Source: Macrothele yani
Taxonomy: Eukaryota > Arthropoda > Arachnida > Araneae > Macrothelidae
NCBI GenBank assembly: GCA_039090855.1
Contig: CM077010.1
Location: 48,502,905-48,566,904 of the forward strand
Reading direction: 5' to 3'
Length of the DNA: 64,000 nt
Shown: positions 43,223 to 53,049 of the stretch, piece after piece
How the letters are laid out: the number at the start of each line of letters is the position of its first letter
Numbering within the stretch: the first letter of the stretch is position 1
Program-made: the position numbers and the translations under genes
The notes under the pieces: generated by a model
Told to the model about the DNA's origin: nothing
Databases searched by the model: none
What the model saw: the letters and a program-made list of their open reading frames with translations, nothing else

Positions 43223-43640
43223 AAATGTACTTGGCAGACCATATTCTGGAATATTTATTCCGACGGAATTGCCGTCTTTCCTATGAACATTCCTTTCAAG
43301 TCCTGATTCCTGCCATCAGACAGTTCTTCCCTGGCAAATAAAACTTTTCTTGCTTTTATTCTGCTAGCTACACTGTATTCATGAGGAAAAACAATTCTTC
43401 TGTGAAAATAAATATTTCACACATATGCCACAATCAACACTCAAAAAGGTCCTTTTAAGGACCACCTTTAATCCATATCATTCACTTCCTTTGCCACTTT
43501 CACAACGTAACGAAACACTTCACGATGTAGCGATAAGGTGTCGCCATCTATCGTCGCTTCACAAAACTATTTCCGGGCCGAACGTTGAAGGTTTACCCCA
43601 TAAATGTCACTTAAAAAAAAAAAAAAAAAAAAAAAACACT
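43223..43640. other. Intergenic, A-tract and CTCF-like word
   Basis: No supported gene. An A run of about 22 lies at 43613-43636. TAGATGGCGA occurs in reverse at 43541-43550. Confidence 0.4.
43448..43463 (+). other. Histone-type 3' stem-loop look-alike
   Basis: GGTCCT-TTTA-AGGACC followed by ACC and preceded by CAAAAA has the 6-bp stem, 4-nt U-rich loop and ACC flank of replication-dependent histone mRNA 3' ends. No histone coding sequence is seen upstream, so it may be chance or a relic. Confidence 0.3.
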
Positions 43641-44162
43641 GTCACATAAATAGCTGTAAAAGGGAGATTACTGAGTGAAAAGCTGAGAAATATCTATATT
43701 TAATATCAGTGAATTTGGAGCAGTTAATAAAAGTAGTTTGATTTAAAAGTAAGATTACCGAGTTAAAAAGCTTGGAAATATCTGTATTTAATATCCAGTG
43801 ATTTTGGTGCGTTAACGAAAGTAGCTTGATTTGCAACATACCTGTCGTACCACAAAAGTAGCGTAAATTTGGAACAATTCAGGAACCTAAGTGTTCTTGT
43901 GAATTTGGAACAGTGATTTTTGTCGCTGATCACAAACCGTGACAGTGACATTTTAGTAATGTTACAAAGTAACTGTGACATGATTTCGTACTCACCTCTA
44001 ACTACTGACCTATTCAGCATCTGCACAATATATAAAATGCAGATGGCATGTTTTGTATTATTGCAGCAAACTCTAATATATAATAAAGAATGTAGGAGTG
44101 CAATATCTTGATCAATGACTTTTTTAAGGCACCTTTTCTTTACAACAGAACATACTACTTCA
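43641..44162. other. Intergenic with a short diverged repeat pair
   Basis: AGCTGAGAAATATCTATATTTAATA and AGCTTGGAAATATCTG-type segments recur at about 43681 and 43768 (period about 87 bp). No gene supported; this would be the 3' flank of ZNHIT2. Confidence 0.5.
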
Positions 44163-44319
44163 CTAAAGACTCAGTCTTTCTAAATGAATATCTTGTACAG
44201 CATCACTAAGAAGTAACAATTGCAACTCTGATGATATGTCTTTCAACCTTTGGTCATTTTCTCTGGTCCAGCTCATTAAGAAATTAATTTTTCTGCTTGC
44301 AAACAATGCAAGTTTTTTT
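44163..44319 (-). other. ZNHIT2 C-terminal extension in the +1 frame
   Basis: From a run of seven A (minus; T run at 44313-44319), the neighbouring frame reads LALFASRKINFLMSWTREND and on to a stop at 44163-44165, about 49 residues with the hydrophobic, W-containing character expected of the family's C-terminus. With it the protein would be about 372 residues, nearer the family norm. A one-base length error or true indel in the A run explains the split. Confidence 0.75.
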
Positions 44320-45291
44320 ACCCTTCTTCAGTTCTTTAGAAATTGATGATGATTTTATGCATTGATAAAAGTCTGATATTAAAGTCTGGAGGTCACTTAA
44401 TGCACAAAGTGTGTAATAATTTGGCTGAACATTGTTAGGACCTTTGATTATTGAACATACATCTTGAGCTAAAAATTCGGTAAATTTTACGGGAAAGTTA
44501 AATCTTGGGCTAACAAGAAGTCTCATTAAATCTTGAACCAGTTCATCAAGGGTTAGGTAATTCTTTTTTTCAGACAAAACTGGAGCTAAGTAAAGGATGT
44601 CATCAAACACATCTTCAATGAAATCTTTCACATCAAAGTTGTACAACCTCATAATGCAAACATAGCAATATAAGATAGAGACTACACTGTACTGCACACA
44701 ATCTGCTACAGTAGCTGACGTTAACATAGAAAGATCTTTCAAACCAACAGGAAAGGCAGGACGTTCCGCAACTATATCATTTTGAGACGCTCCATTATCT
44801 ACAACTATTTCTTCAACTAAATTTACTTCAGAAGCAGCCCACCACGGTTTCTTCAATGGCACTAAGTCTTCAAATTTTTGCTCCTTCAATAAAGACTCAA
44901 AATTACCCCGTTCCTCAGCAGTTAATTTTTCCCAGACGATCTGTTCGTTAAAATCTTTCGAAAAATCAATAGCAGCAAGTCTCTCGTCTAAGGATGCGGC
45001 CTTACTTTCTGTATTATAATCATCACCTTCTGCATTATCATCATCGGAATCTATTTCCACTGATCTCTTTAAAATGTCTATTATGTGCCGTTTGGAAGCT
45101 TCAGTAGTGTTCTTGTTTCTTAGGGAGGAAACAACCCAGTCACAATAAAACTGTTCACTGCACTGCATATGCTCTTTGTTTCTGTAGCACTCAGAGGAAC
45201 AGTATTTAACACTACACTTCGGACACCTATATATGGCATTTTTTACCGAGCAGAATCTACAAAATTCGGAGGCTTCTTTGGACAAACTCAT
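44284..45291 (-). CDS. ZNHIT2: Zinc finger HIT domain-containing protein 2 (frame as it stands, 335 codons)
   Basis: The N-terminus has a complete HIT-type zinc finger with ligands C11, C14, C23, C26, C31, C35, H41 and C44 (FCRFCSVKNAIYRCPKCSVK begins it), followed by CDWV. An acidic segment comes next (EIDSDDDNAEGDD), then the family's central block (LTAEERGNFESLLKEQ, then PWWAASE) and a helical C-terminal half. ZNHIT2 is a known cofactor linking the R2TP/HSP90 assembly machinery to the U5 spliceosomal particle. The gene is a single uninterrupted exon. The start ATG lies right at the finger, as in the family. The final residues of this frame (after KKGKK, about 14 codons) look wrong because the family-like C-terminus lies in the next frame. 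Surrounded entirely by repeats. Confidence 0.93.
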   Translation of the reverse strand: MSLSKEASEFCRFCSVKNAIYRCPKCSVKYCSSECYRNKEHMQCSEQFYCDWVVSSLRNKNTTEASKRHIIDILKRSVEIDSDDDNAEGDDYNTESKAASLDERLAAIDFSKDFNEQIVWEKLTAEERGNFESLLKEQKFEDLVPLKKPWWAASEVNLVEEIVVDNGASQNDIVAERPAFPVGLKDLSMLTSATVADCVQYSVVSILYCYVCIMRLYNFDVKDFIEDVFDDILYLAPVLSEKKNYLTLDELVQDLMRLLVSPRFNFPVKFTEFLAQDVCSIIKGPNNVQPNYYTLCALSDLQTLISDFYQCIKSSSISKELKKGKKTCIVCKQKN

Positions 45292-45570
45292 TACGTATAT
45301 GCAAGGAAGAAGAAAAAGAAAGTTTACTTGCTAACAAAAGTACCCGACTTGGGACAATTTACTTACTGAAACACTTCCTGCATACCACACATAACATACA
45401 CAATACGATGTAAACAAACACACTCTCCACAACTATTTTGAGGGTTTGATTTTGAGATTTTGGACTGTATTGCAACAGTTATGGTTTGTATCTTATTGCA
45501 ATTTCACATTGCTTTCACCCACGAGTCCAAAGTCAACTAAATTTTCCCCATCGTGAAGCAAAATGCAAAG
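45292..45570. promoter_or_regulatory. Upstream region of ZNHIT2
   Basis: Short interval between the ATG and a SINE. No TATA box or initiator could be assigned with confidence; a compact promoter for a housekeeping gene is expected here on position alone. Confidence 0.3.
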
Positions 45571-45574
45571 AGTT

Positions 45575-45861
45575 CTTTTTTTTTTTTTTTTTTTTTTTTT
45601 GGAAGTTTAGCTACCACCGTTAGCAAATCAATGAACTATAAGAGGTCGCCTGTCCTTAATTTAGGGCCACTGGTTCTAGGGAAGGGAGAGAGCCACGCCG
45701 TAAGACAAACCACGGCTAACTGGGATCATCAACTATTGATCTTACATCAATAGTTGATGATCCCAGTTAGCTGTGGACAAACACAGCATCCATGGCTCAC
45801 CGGAATTTCCGGACACATGGTCATAGACAAGCGCTTAGACCACTGTGCCACTCAGGCGGCA
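45575..45861 (-). mobile_element. SINE copy with embedded hairpin
   Basis: Minus-strand copy with a 24-nt T run. The body is interrupted at 45710-45776 by a hairpin whose right arm contains GATCCCAGTTAGCTGTGG, a segment also seen in the variant copy at 840-1041. Confidence 0.9.
45710..45776. repeat. Short-loop hairpin, 30-bp arms
   Basis: Arms 45710-45739 and 45747-45776 pair with a single mismatch around TCTTACA. Confidence 0.97.
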
Positions 45862-46136
45862 CAAAGAATTCATCTAGAAATAAATGTTACCATTACGGCG
45901 ATATTTGGGCATCACGCATGGACTGCGTATTTGTCTATGCAATACGTTCATGGCAATTTATGTTATTATTTATCCATGCAATACATCTAATGGCAAAGTA
46001 TGTTATGCACTGTATATCCAAGTTTGCTGGTGTTAAAATACAATTGTAGCCATCAGAAGAAGAATAAAACCGACTCACTGGTAGTTTTAAACAATATATA
46101 TATTTTTTTATCGACTGTTTTTTGTTTTTTTTTTCG

Positions 46137-46301
46137 GTTGGAGGTTTAACGACCACCGTGAGCAATTAAATGGTTCCAGGGAGGGGAAAGCCAGTGCCGT
46201 AAGACAAACACAACATCCATGCCTCACCGGGATTCGAACCCGGACCACTTTCGGGGGAATGATCAGAGGCCACCGCTTAGACCACTGCACCATAGGGGCG
46301 G
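46137..46301 (-). mobile_element. SINE copy with internal deletion
   Basis: Head, B box and both ends are good, but about 45 bp of the body between AGCAATTAAATGG and TTCCAGGG are missing. Confidence 0.9.
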
Positions 46302-46302
46302 C

Positions 46303-46855
46303 AAGAGTGTATTTTGAATTGCGGGGTTTGTGGTTGCAGAAATCATGTTAATATCTAACCGGAATAAATTATACTTCATACACCAGTGACGCTTACATTT
46401 TTAACGTCATGTTTTGTTTCGAATTCGCGCTAACGTTCATATAATTAAATTTAAAACAAAAATGGGAAGGTACCTCAAAATAATTAAGAATTTTATAAAT
46501 TCAGCATTTTTTCACACATCGGCAGCCACCCAAGGAGGTTAAATTAATAATTCTGGAGATGCCACGAGTCTCTTAACCGTGAAGCCGCAGGTGTGGGAAT
46601 TTGCCGTTGTTTACAAACCTGTGTAATTTCAATTATTTGTATTTTGGAATTGCGTGGTTTTTGGTTGCCGAAACGGTGTTAATATCAAACTGGAATGAAT
46701 TGTGCTTCTTACACGAGTGAAGTTCGCAATTTTAACGTTATGTTTTGTTTAGAATTCGCATCTAATGTTCGTGTATTTCAATTTAAAATAAAAGTGGGAA
46801 GGAGCCTCAAAATAATTAAGAATTTTATAAATTCAGCATTTGCTCACACATTGAC
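46303..46855. repeat. Direct duplication, about 327-bp period
   Basis: TTTTGAATTGCGGGGTTTGT at about 46311 and TTTTGGAATTGCGTGGTTTT at about 46638 start two copies of some 215 bp, both ending in TAATTAAGAATTTTATAAAT and TCAGCATTT. Differences are scattered. Confidence 0.9.
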
Positions 46856-46989
46856 AACACGTTACGATGTGAAATTGGTAACATTTGCGTCGAAAGAATG
46901 CAATTCGGCAAAAACAAAATTCATTGCAATAGCCTTGAAAACTATGAGCTTTGCCACACTTTGACGGCTGTCGCTTGCGGTTATATGCT

Positions 46990-47026
46990 TTCTTTTTTTT
47001 TTTGATTAGGGGTTTAACGACCACCG
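46990..47026 (-). mobile_element. Truncated SINE 3' end
   Basis: Only GATTAGGGGTTTAACGACCACCG-type sequence (23 bp) and a T run remain, abutting the T run of the next copy. Confidence 0.8.
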
Positions 47027-47252
47027 TTTTTTTTTTTTTTTTTTGATTGGAGGTTTAACGACCACCGTGAGCAACTCAATGGGCTATAAGCAGTCGCCCG
47101 TCCCTAATTTAGGGTCACTGGTTCCAGGGAAGGGGGAAAGCCAGTGCCGTAAGACAAACACAACATCCATGCCTGACCGGGATTCGAACCCGGACCCCTT
47201 TCGGACAAATGATCAGAGGCCATCGCTTAGACCACTGCGCCACCGGGGCGGC
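47027..47252 (-). mobile_element. tRNA-derived SINE, consensus-like
   Basis: Complete minus-strand copy from T run to GGGGCGGC, with intact A and B boxes. Confidence 0.97.
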
Positions 47253-47448
47253 ATAACGACCACCGTGAGCAACTCAATCGGCTATAAGCAGTCGCCCGTT
47301 CCTAATTTAGGGTCACTGGTTCCGGGGAAGGAAGAGAGCCAGTGTCGTAAGACAAACACAACATCCATGCCTCACCGGGATTCGAACCCGGATCCCTTTC
47401 GGACGAATGATCAGAGGCCAACGCTTAGACCACTGCGCCACCGGGCGG
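47253..47448 (-). mobile_element. Tandem SINE copy without tail
   Basis: Starts directly at TAACGACCACCGTGAGC with no A tail and continues to CACCGGGCGGC. Head-to-tail with the previous copy. Confidence 0.95.
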
Positions 47449-47600
47449 CGGTTATAGATAGGCTTCACGCAAAGCGGTACTGCTTGATTAAGAGGAGTAT
47501 CTCCAGATATCTTATTCTAACTTCCTTGGGTGCGCTACTGCAACAAACTGACGGTCACCGCCACAGTTTGGGCAACTGTCAGTCCTGTCAGTGTCAGTTT

Positions 47601-47807
47601 TGCCGCAGTGGTCTAAGCGATGGCCTCTGACCATTCGTCCGAATGGGATCTGGGTTCGAATCCCGGTGAAGCATGGATGTTGTGTTTGTCTTACGGCACT
47701 GGCTCCCTCCCTTCCCTGGAGCCAGTGACCTTAAATTAGGGACGGGCGACTGCTTATAGCCCATTGAGTTGCTCACGGTGGTCGTTAAAATTCCAACGAA
47801 AAAAAAA
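47601..47807 (+). mobile_element. SINE insertion with 10-bp target duplication
   Basis: Plus-strand copy flanked by GTGTCAGTTT at 47591-47600 and 47808-47817. Confidence 0.97.
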
Positions 47808-47933
47808 GTGTCAGTTTAAGCTCCAAAGAAAACAAAAACATGAAAAAAAATCACTGTCATTACTATGCAAGGTGTCGATAACTTTGCTGGCAAAAACGAC
47901 ATTTCCCCACAACAGATGTTGAAGCTAACTAAA

Positions 47934-48085
47934 TCCCGGTGTGGCATGGATGTTGTGTTTGTCTTACGGCACTGGCTCTCTCCCTTCCCTGGAACCAGTG
48001 ACCCTAAATTAGGGACGGGCGACTGCTTATAGCCCATTGAGTTGCTCACGGTGGTCGTTAAACCTCCAATCAAAAAAAAAAAAAA
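47934..48085 (+). mobile_element. 5'-truncated SINE copy
   Basis: Begins inside the B box (ATCCCGG) and runs to an A tail of 14. The upstream promoter half is missing. Confidence 0.95.
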
Positions 48086-48539
48086 AGAAGCTAACTAACC
48101 TTTTCCATGTAGATATCAATTCTGTAGCCGTAGCAAAGCCAACGGAGTCTGTCTTAGAGCAGCTTTTCTCTAAGATACGGAAGCTGTGCCGAAAGTTTTT
48201 AGCTGCTGCTGAACGCGTTGTCTGCCGACAATGAAACAGTTGTAGTTAGGAAGCACGTGTTCGAGGTTTACACAAAGCGGGCGCAGTGGCCACCTGCTTA
48301 AACCAGATTTCGCTCACGTGGCAGAAGAATGGAATATAGTTGACTTCATTTGGCGCGCTAAAATGGAACTGCCGAGACTTGATTTTCGTGCAATGTTTTT
48401 CTATAATTTAAAAAAAAGTTAGGGGCAGAGCAATACTTTGAATCGCTGTCAAATATCTTTCCAAAGTCTGCTTCTTCTCTTCCCACAGTTAGAAACTAGT
48501 TTGGTGAATTTAAGTGAGGAAAAAATTATTTGAAAGATA
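48086..48539. other. Intergenic; possible 5' part of the mariner relic
   Basis: No supported gene; some mariner-like helix-turn-helix text may lie here but could not be assigned. Confidence 0.3.
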
Positions 48540-49264
48540 ACCTTCTCTGTAGTCGGTTCCATACCGCCTGAAAACATTGATGCTGTAAGAAAACTTATCA
48601 TAGAAGACCCTCGTGCAATATATCATGAAATAGAGATAGCCCTGGGCATTGAATCAACTGCTGCATAAACAATAATTCATGATCATTTGCATGCCTGGAA
48701 TTCACTCATGTACCAGCAGAATACCAGCCGGGTTGAAAGGAGCCAATTCATGCTGTCTAAATTCAGAAGAGGACGTAGTAAAGACACCTACAACATCAAA
48801 ACTGATAATGAATCATTGATGTATTACTATGATCCGGAAACAAAGGAATAAGCAACGGTCAGGTGCTTCGAACGTGACGCACCTCCAACAAAAGCACTAT
48901 GAATCCGCAGTGCAGGGAAGAAATGTAGCGTCTTTCTTCTGTAAGACAGTACGTGTGACCAGGGCCGACTGGACCATAGGGGCAACCGGGGCGGTCGTCC
49001 CGGTCCCCGCGTCTTTACGGGGCCCCGCACTTTACAAAACAAAAACAAAAATTTTTTGCTAGAATTCTCTACATTTATTGTTATTTTTTTAAAGTTTTGG
49101 GGCGCAAGGCCCTCAAAAACATATTTTTACGTTTTCCAACCGTAGGTTGAAGAAGCGAATATGCTCCAGCTTTGTCCGTCTGTCTATCCATCCGATAATT
49201 CGCGTAAAAATTATCCAATTTCAATTAAATTTTAGTATGTGGTAGGGGACAGCCTGGGGAAAAG

Positions 49265-49695
49265 CGAAATGGGGTCAAAGGTCAGGACATAGGAGCGGGA
49301 TCCATTCCATCGCCCTTATGCGTCATAACTTAGGTAAAAATGCTTCGATTGGGACAAAACTTTATCATGTTGTTCTAAAAGTAAACTGAACACGTTATGC
49401 TGAATGTCATCGAAATGGGATCAAAGGTCAGGGCACAGGAGCGAGCGATTTATTACACAGCCATTATCCTCATAACTTGAATAAAAATGCTTCTATCGCG
49501 ACGAAACTTTAGTATTTTGGTCCAGAGGTATTCTGAACCAATTATTTTTAATGTCATCGAAATGGGATCAAAGGTCATGGCACATGAGCGAGATTTATTT
49601 CACAGCCATTATCATCATAACTTAAGTCAAAATGCTTCTACTGTGACAAAACTTTAGTATGTTATTCCGGAGGTATACTGAACGAATCAATAGTC
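49265..49695. repeat. Satellite-like array, three units of about 145 bp
   Basis: Each unit carries GAAATGGG(A/G)TCAAAGGTCA, CATAACTT and AAAATGCTTC followed by ACTTTA(G/T). Similar words recur near 60090-60170, so the unit is dispersed beyond this element. Confidence 0.9.
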
Positions 49696-50149
49696 AGGGT
49701 TGGGAGGAGAGTTTGTCTGCGCGCGATTTCTGGGTATGTTGGAAAGCGTATCATAATCAATGCATTGCATGATTTTACTAACTTGTTGTAATGGTTTTTT
49801 TTTCAGTTTATAACTCCCCCCCCTTCAACTTATTTAAACCTTAAACTTTTCCATATTCATGAAATAAGAAATTAAATTTCATCACATTTTGTGACTTCCT
49901 ATTACACACTCAACAATTTGTGTGTAAACCTGGTACTGAAATTAAAAATAAAATAAAAAGAACAATATGAAAGTTGTATCTGGGCTATATATGGAGGTCA
50001 ATCGTTCAGTGACTTTAAAAACAGTGTTGGAAATAAATAAACAAATAAAGCAATTTTTATACATGAGCGCGTATAAGAGGTGAATAAAATCATTAATTTA
50101 CCAGTTATTCCACTTTCCATCAAAATTCAATCACTAAAACATGTACCAA

Positions 50150-50175
50150 ATATATATATATATATATATATATAT
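50150..50175. repeat. AT dinucleotide microsatellite
   Basis: Thirteen AT units within the hAT element. Confidence 0.95.
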
Positions 50176-50369
50176 ACGAATTTATTTAAGAAGGATCGCT
50201 ATTAACCAATACGCAAAAATGTTTGCTATGGACAAATATTTGGCTAAGCAGATTAGTTAAAGCTATCTTTTTTATCATTTTGTAGGAAAGTTTTTATTAA
50301 GATAATAAAGCAACCTAAACTTCCTCCTCTCCAAAAAGAAAGTCGTAGATTTCAGCGCTTTTTATTCCC

Positions 50370-50505
50370 TTCCTCTCTGTCTGTCCTACCATCTCTCTTA
50401 CTCAATGTCTGTCTCTCACTCTGTGTATCTGTCTCTCTCGCTCAATGTTTGTCTGTCTCCCTCTCTCACACTCTACCTGTCTGTCTGTCTCTGTCTCTGA
50501 AAAAT
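50370..50505. repeat. CT-rich low-complexity tract
   Basis: Irregular CTGTCTCTC words. Confidence 0.9.
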
Positions 50506-51321
50506 GAAAATACCCAAAAATTATCATAAAGAAACTGTTTACGCTCTCTCTGAATTTTCAATCCATATGATGGTCTTTTTCTTAAGCTCACAATAATTTG
50601 AGATGATCATTTTCCTTTATGATAATTTTTGTCTATTTTCATTTTTCATACAATGATTTCATTAAACTACGAAATTAATTTCCTAGGGCCCCCTATATAT
50701 GAAATTTCGCCCTGGGCCCCGCCAAAGTTCAATCCGGCCCTGCGTGTGACAACTATTCTTGAAAATATCAAAGAACTGTTACTGCTAATTGGTATGTCAC
50801 GCAGTGTCTGCCAAAGGTAGTCGCAGATTTGAAAAAAAGCACTCAAGATCGAAAAACGAACACCCCCTTTTGCGCCACGACAATGCATCGGCTCACACTG
50901 CAGCCAAGACAGTTGAACGTCGATTTTCCTCTGATGAAGAGGCCCTAGCTGCGTACTTTGAGGCAATCGACAGTCTGTCAAAAGAAAGTTGGGAAGATTT
51001 GCAAAATGGTTTTATCGAATGCAAGTGTACAGATGTTCATGAAGATTATTTCGAAAAGTTGTAATTATTCGGAAATAAGTATATATTTATTTAAACAGCT
51101 AAAAACTTTCGGCATGGCCCTTGTATGTGAAGATGCATCTCTCCCTTTAACTAAGAAATACAGAATTAAAAAAAAAGGTCAGTTTTCCATGTACTGCGAC
51201 CAACAATCAAATTCATGATCGACAAGTTCTCTACAAAGGAATAATAGATCAACCTGGGATGATCCAGTGTTCACTATTATCGACCGCAATGGCATGCGAA
51301 CACAATTTGTTTTCCCCCTTT

Positions 51322-51530
51322 TTTTTATTGGTGGTTTGACCACCGTGAGCAACTCGATGGGCTAATTAGGAAAACTAGAAGTCGCCCGTCCTTAATTTAA
51401 GAGAACTAGTTCCAGGGAAGGGAAAGAGCCAGTGCTGTAATACAAAAACAACATTCATGCCTCACTGGGATTCGAACCAGGATCCATCTCGGACGAACTG
51501 TCAGAAGCCAACGTTAGACCACTGCAGCTG
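51322..51530 (-). mobile_element. Diverged SINE copy
   Basis: Minus-strand copy with an 11-bp insertion near its 3' end and a damaged head. Confidence 0.85.
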
Positions 51531-51534
51531 CTCA

Positions 51535-51735
51535 CAAAGGCCCAGTGGTATGAGACACTGCCATCTGATCAATCGCCCAGAATGGCCACGGGTTCGAATC
51601 CCGAATGAGTCATAGATGGGGTGCTTGTCTGACGCAGCGGGATCTGTCACTTACCTGGCCCTAAGTTAGGGACGGAAGACATAATTTCATTGAGAGCTGT
51701 TCATGGTGGTCACTACCCCGTTCCCCCAATTTTTT
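51535..51735 (+). mobile_element. Diverged SINE copy
   Basis: Plus-strand copy abutting the previous one tail-to-head; B box GGTTCGAATCC is intact, the body is shortened. Confidence 0.8.
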
Positions 51736-51761
51736 TATTGAAGTTGTCGACCACCGCGTGC

Positions 51762-51863
51762 AAAACACACCAATATAGTGAAAACCATATTACTTGTCAT
51801 AAAAAAAGTAATAACTTTTGTTTTATGACAAGTTATCTGGTTTTCACTATATTGGTGTGTTTT
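51762..51863. repeat. Short-loop hairpin, 43-bp arms
   Basis: Arms 51762-51804 and 51821-51863 pair with two mismatches around a 16-nt loop. Confidence 0.97.
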
Positions 51864-51899
51864 AAGATACGACAAGTATCTATTTTAGATAACTCATTC

Positions 51900-52150
51900 A
51901 TCATCATTATCATCATTGTCAACCATTATCAATCCACTGCTGGACGAAGGTCTCTCCCAGCATCTTCCACAACGATCTGTCTTGTGCCAGTTTCCTCCAT
52001 GTTACTCCCGCATACTTTCGAATTTCATCCACCCATCTCCCATGGGGAAGACATCATGATCACAGTTAAATCCCTGAAATGGCAATGGGCTGGGCATATT
52101 GTCAGGACAGACAATCGTTGGACAGCCAAAATTTTAGATTAGATTCCAAG
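51900..52150 (+). mobile_element. LINE 3' fragment (RTE-type)
   Basis: The interspersed repeat also seen at 31150 is followed by a frame reading LKWQWAGHIVRTDNRWTAKI, the common C-terminal motif of RTE-type reverse transcriptase proteins. Heavily truncated. Confidence 0.6.
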
Positions 52151-52678
52151 GAACAGGAAAAAACCCAGATAACTCATTACCCAAAGGTAAATGCACAGTA
52201 TATGTAATCTTAAAAATAAACAATTTCCTTATTACAGTATGAAATATTTATTTCCTGGCTTACTTCAAACATAACTCAATTCGACATGCTGTTTTAGATA
52301 ATCATTAAGCACTGCATCAGCTGTAATCGTGATATCTCTTTGTATATTTAACACAGCTAATCCATTTAATTGATTTTCACCGATTGTGTTTCGAAGATAT
52401 ATTTTAAATCATCAAAGAGTACTCCACAGATTGAAAAAAAATCAAATTCTTTTTTTTTTTTTTTTTTACTTTAGTTTAAACTGGGTGCATTCATGAAAGT
52501 TTGTGCAAACTCTGCATTTCCACCAAACAGTAAAACTTTTGTGAAATTGAAATTTCTTTTTTCTACCAAAACTTTTTTTTTTTTTTTAAATAGAAATGCC
52601 GAGCCACTAAGGAAGAGGGATTCTGACCCCAACTAATCCCTATGTGGATATGCCACAGTTAGTACGCATATGTGCTTT
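52151..52678. other. Intergenic, T-rich
   Basis: T runs at 52451-52468 and 52573-52588; no gene supported. Confidence 0.5.
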
Positions 52679-53049
52679 TAGTATTCTCCCTAGACTGTTT
52701 TTACAGCTGGGTGGCAAGAAATTTTAGCTGGATGGTATTTTTAATGACCCCTTCCCCAATCAAGAAAAAAAAAGGATGTTTTTTTGCTTAACTTTATTAT
52801 ACTATTAAACATCTTTAGCGGCATGGTAAATTGTTACCAGTACGTTCAAAAAGTTCCGTAACTTTTTGAATATTTGTCAGGTGTCAGTGAATTACGCCAT
52901 TCCCCGCTGAGCAGGCGAAGAGCATCATGTGACCGACCAGCCAGAACCGGTTTGATCTAGACTCAGCATGTACAGCGTATGTGCATAGTTCATGATTACA
53001 GGCATTTAAGGCTTGCTGTCACAAGGACAAAGATGTAGAATTTTGAACA

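Larger units (their letters stand above)
48960..50742. mobile_element. Non-autonomous hAT element, perfect 8-bp duplication
   Basis: Ends CAGGGCCGACTGGACC at 48960 and the counterpart (rc CAGGGCCGGATTGAAC) at 50742. CGTGTGAC flanks both sides exactly (48952-48959, 50743-50750). The 1783-bp interior has no transposase but contains a tandem array and simple repeats. Confidence 0.97.
48540..51140 (+). pseudogene. mariner transposase relic split by a hAT element
   Basis: Before the insertion: PENIDAVRKLIIEDPRAIYH, RRGRSKDTYNIKTDNES and YYYDPETKE. After it: YVTQCLPKVVADLKK, then HDNASAHTAAKTVE (second catalytic Asp) joined in frame directly to RRFSSDEEALAAYFEAIDSL and on to EDYFEKL. The segment that should lie between these, including the third Asp with its SPDL context, is deleted. 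Frames are otherwise broken by several stops. Outer termini were not determined. Confidence 0.85.

Noticed and set aside
43270..43447. Histone gene upstream of the stem-loop-like motif
   Set aside because: No histone C-terminal sequence in any frame.
47043..47630. 195-codon open frame
   Set aside because: It is antisense SINE sequence read across two tandem copies; no independent coding evidence.
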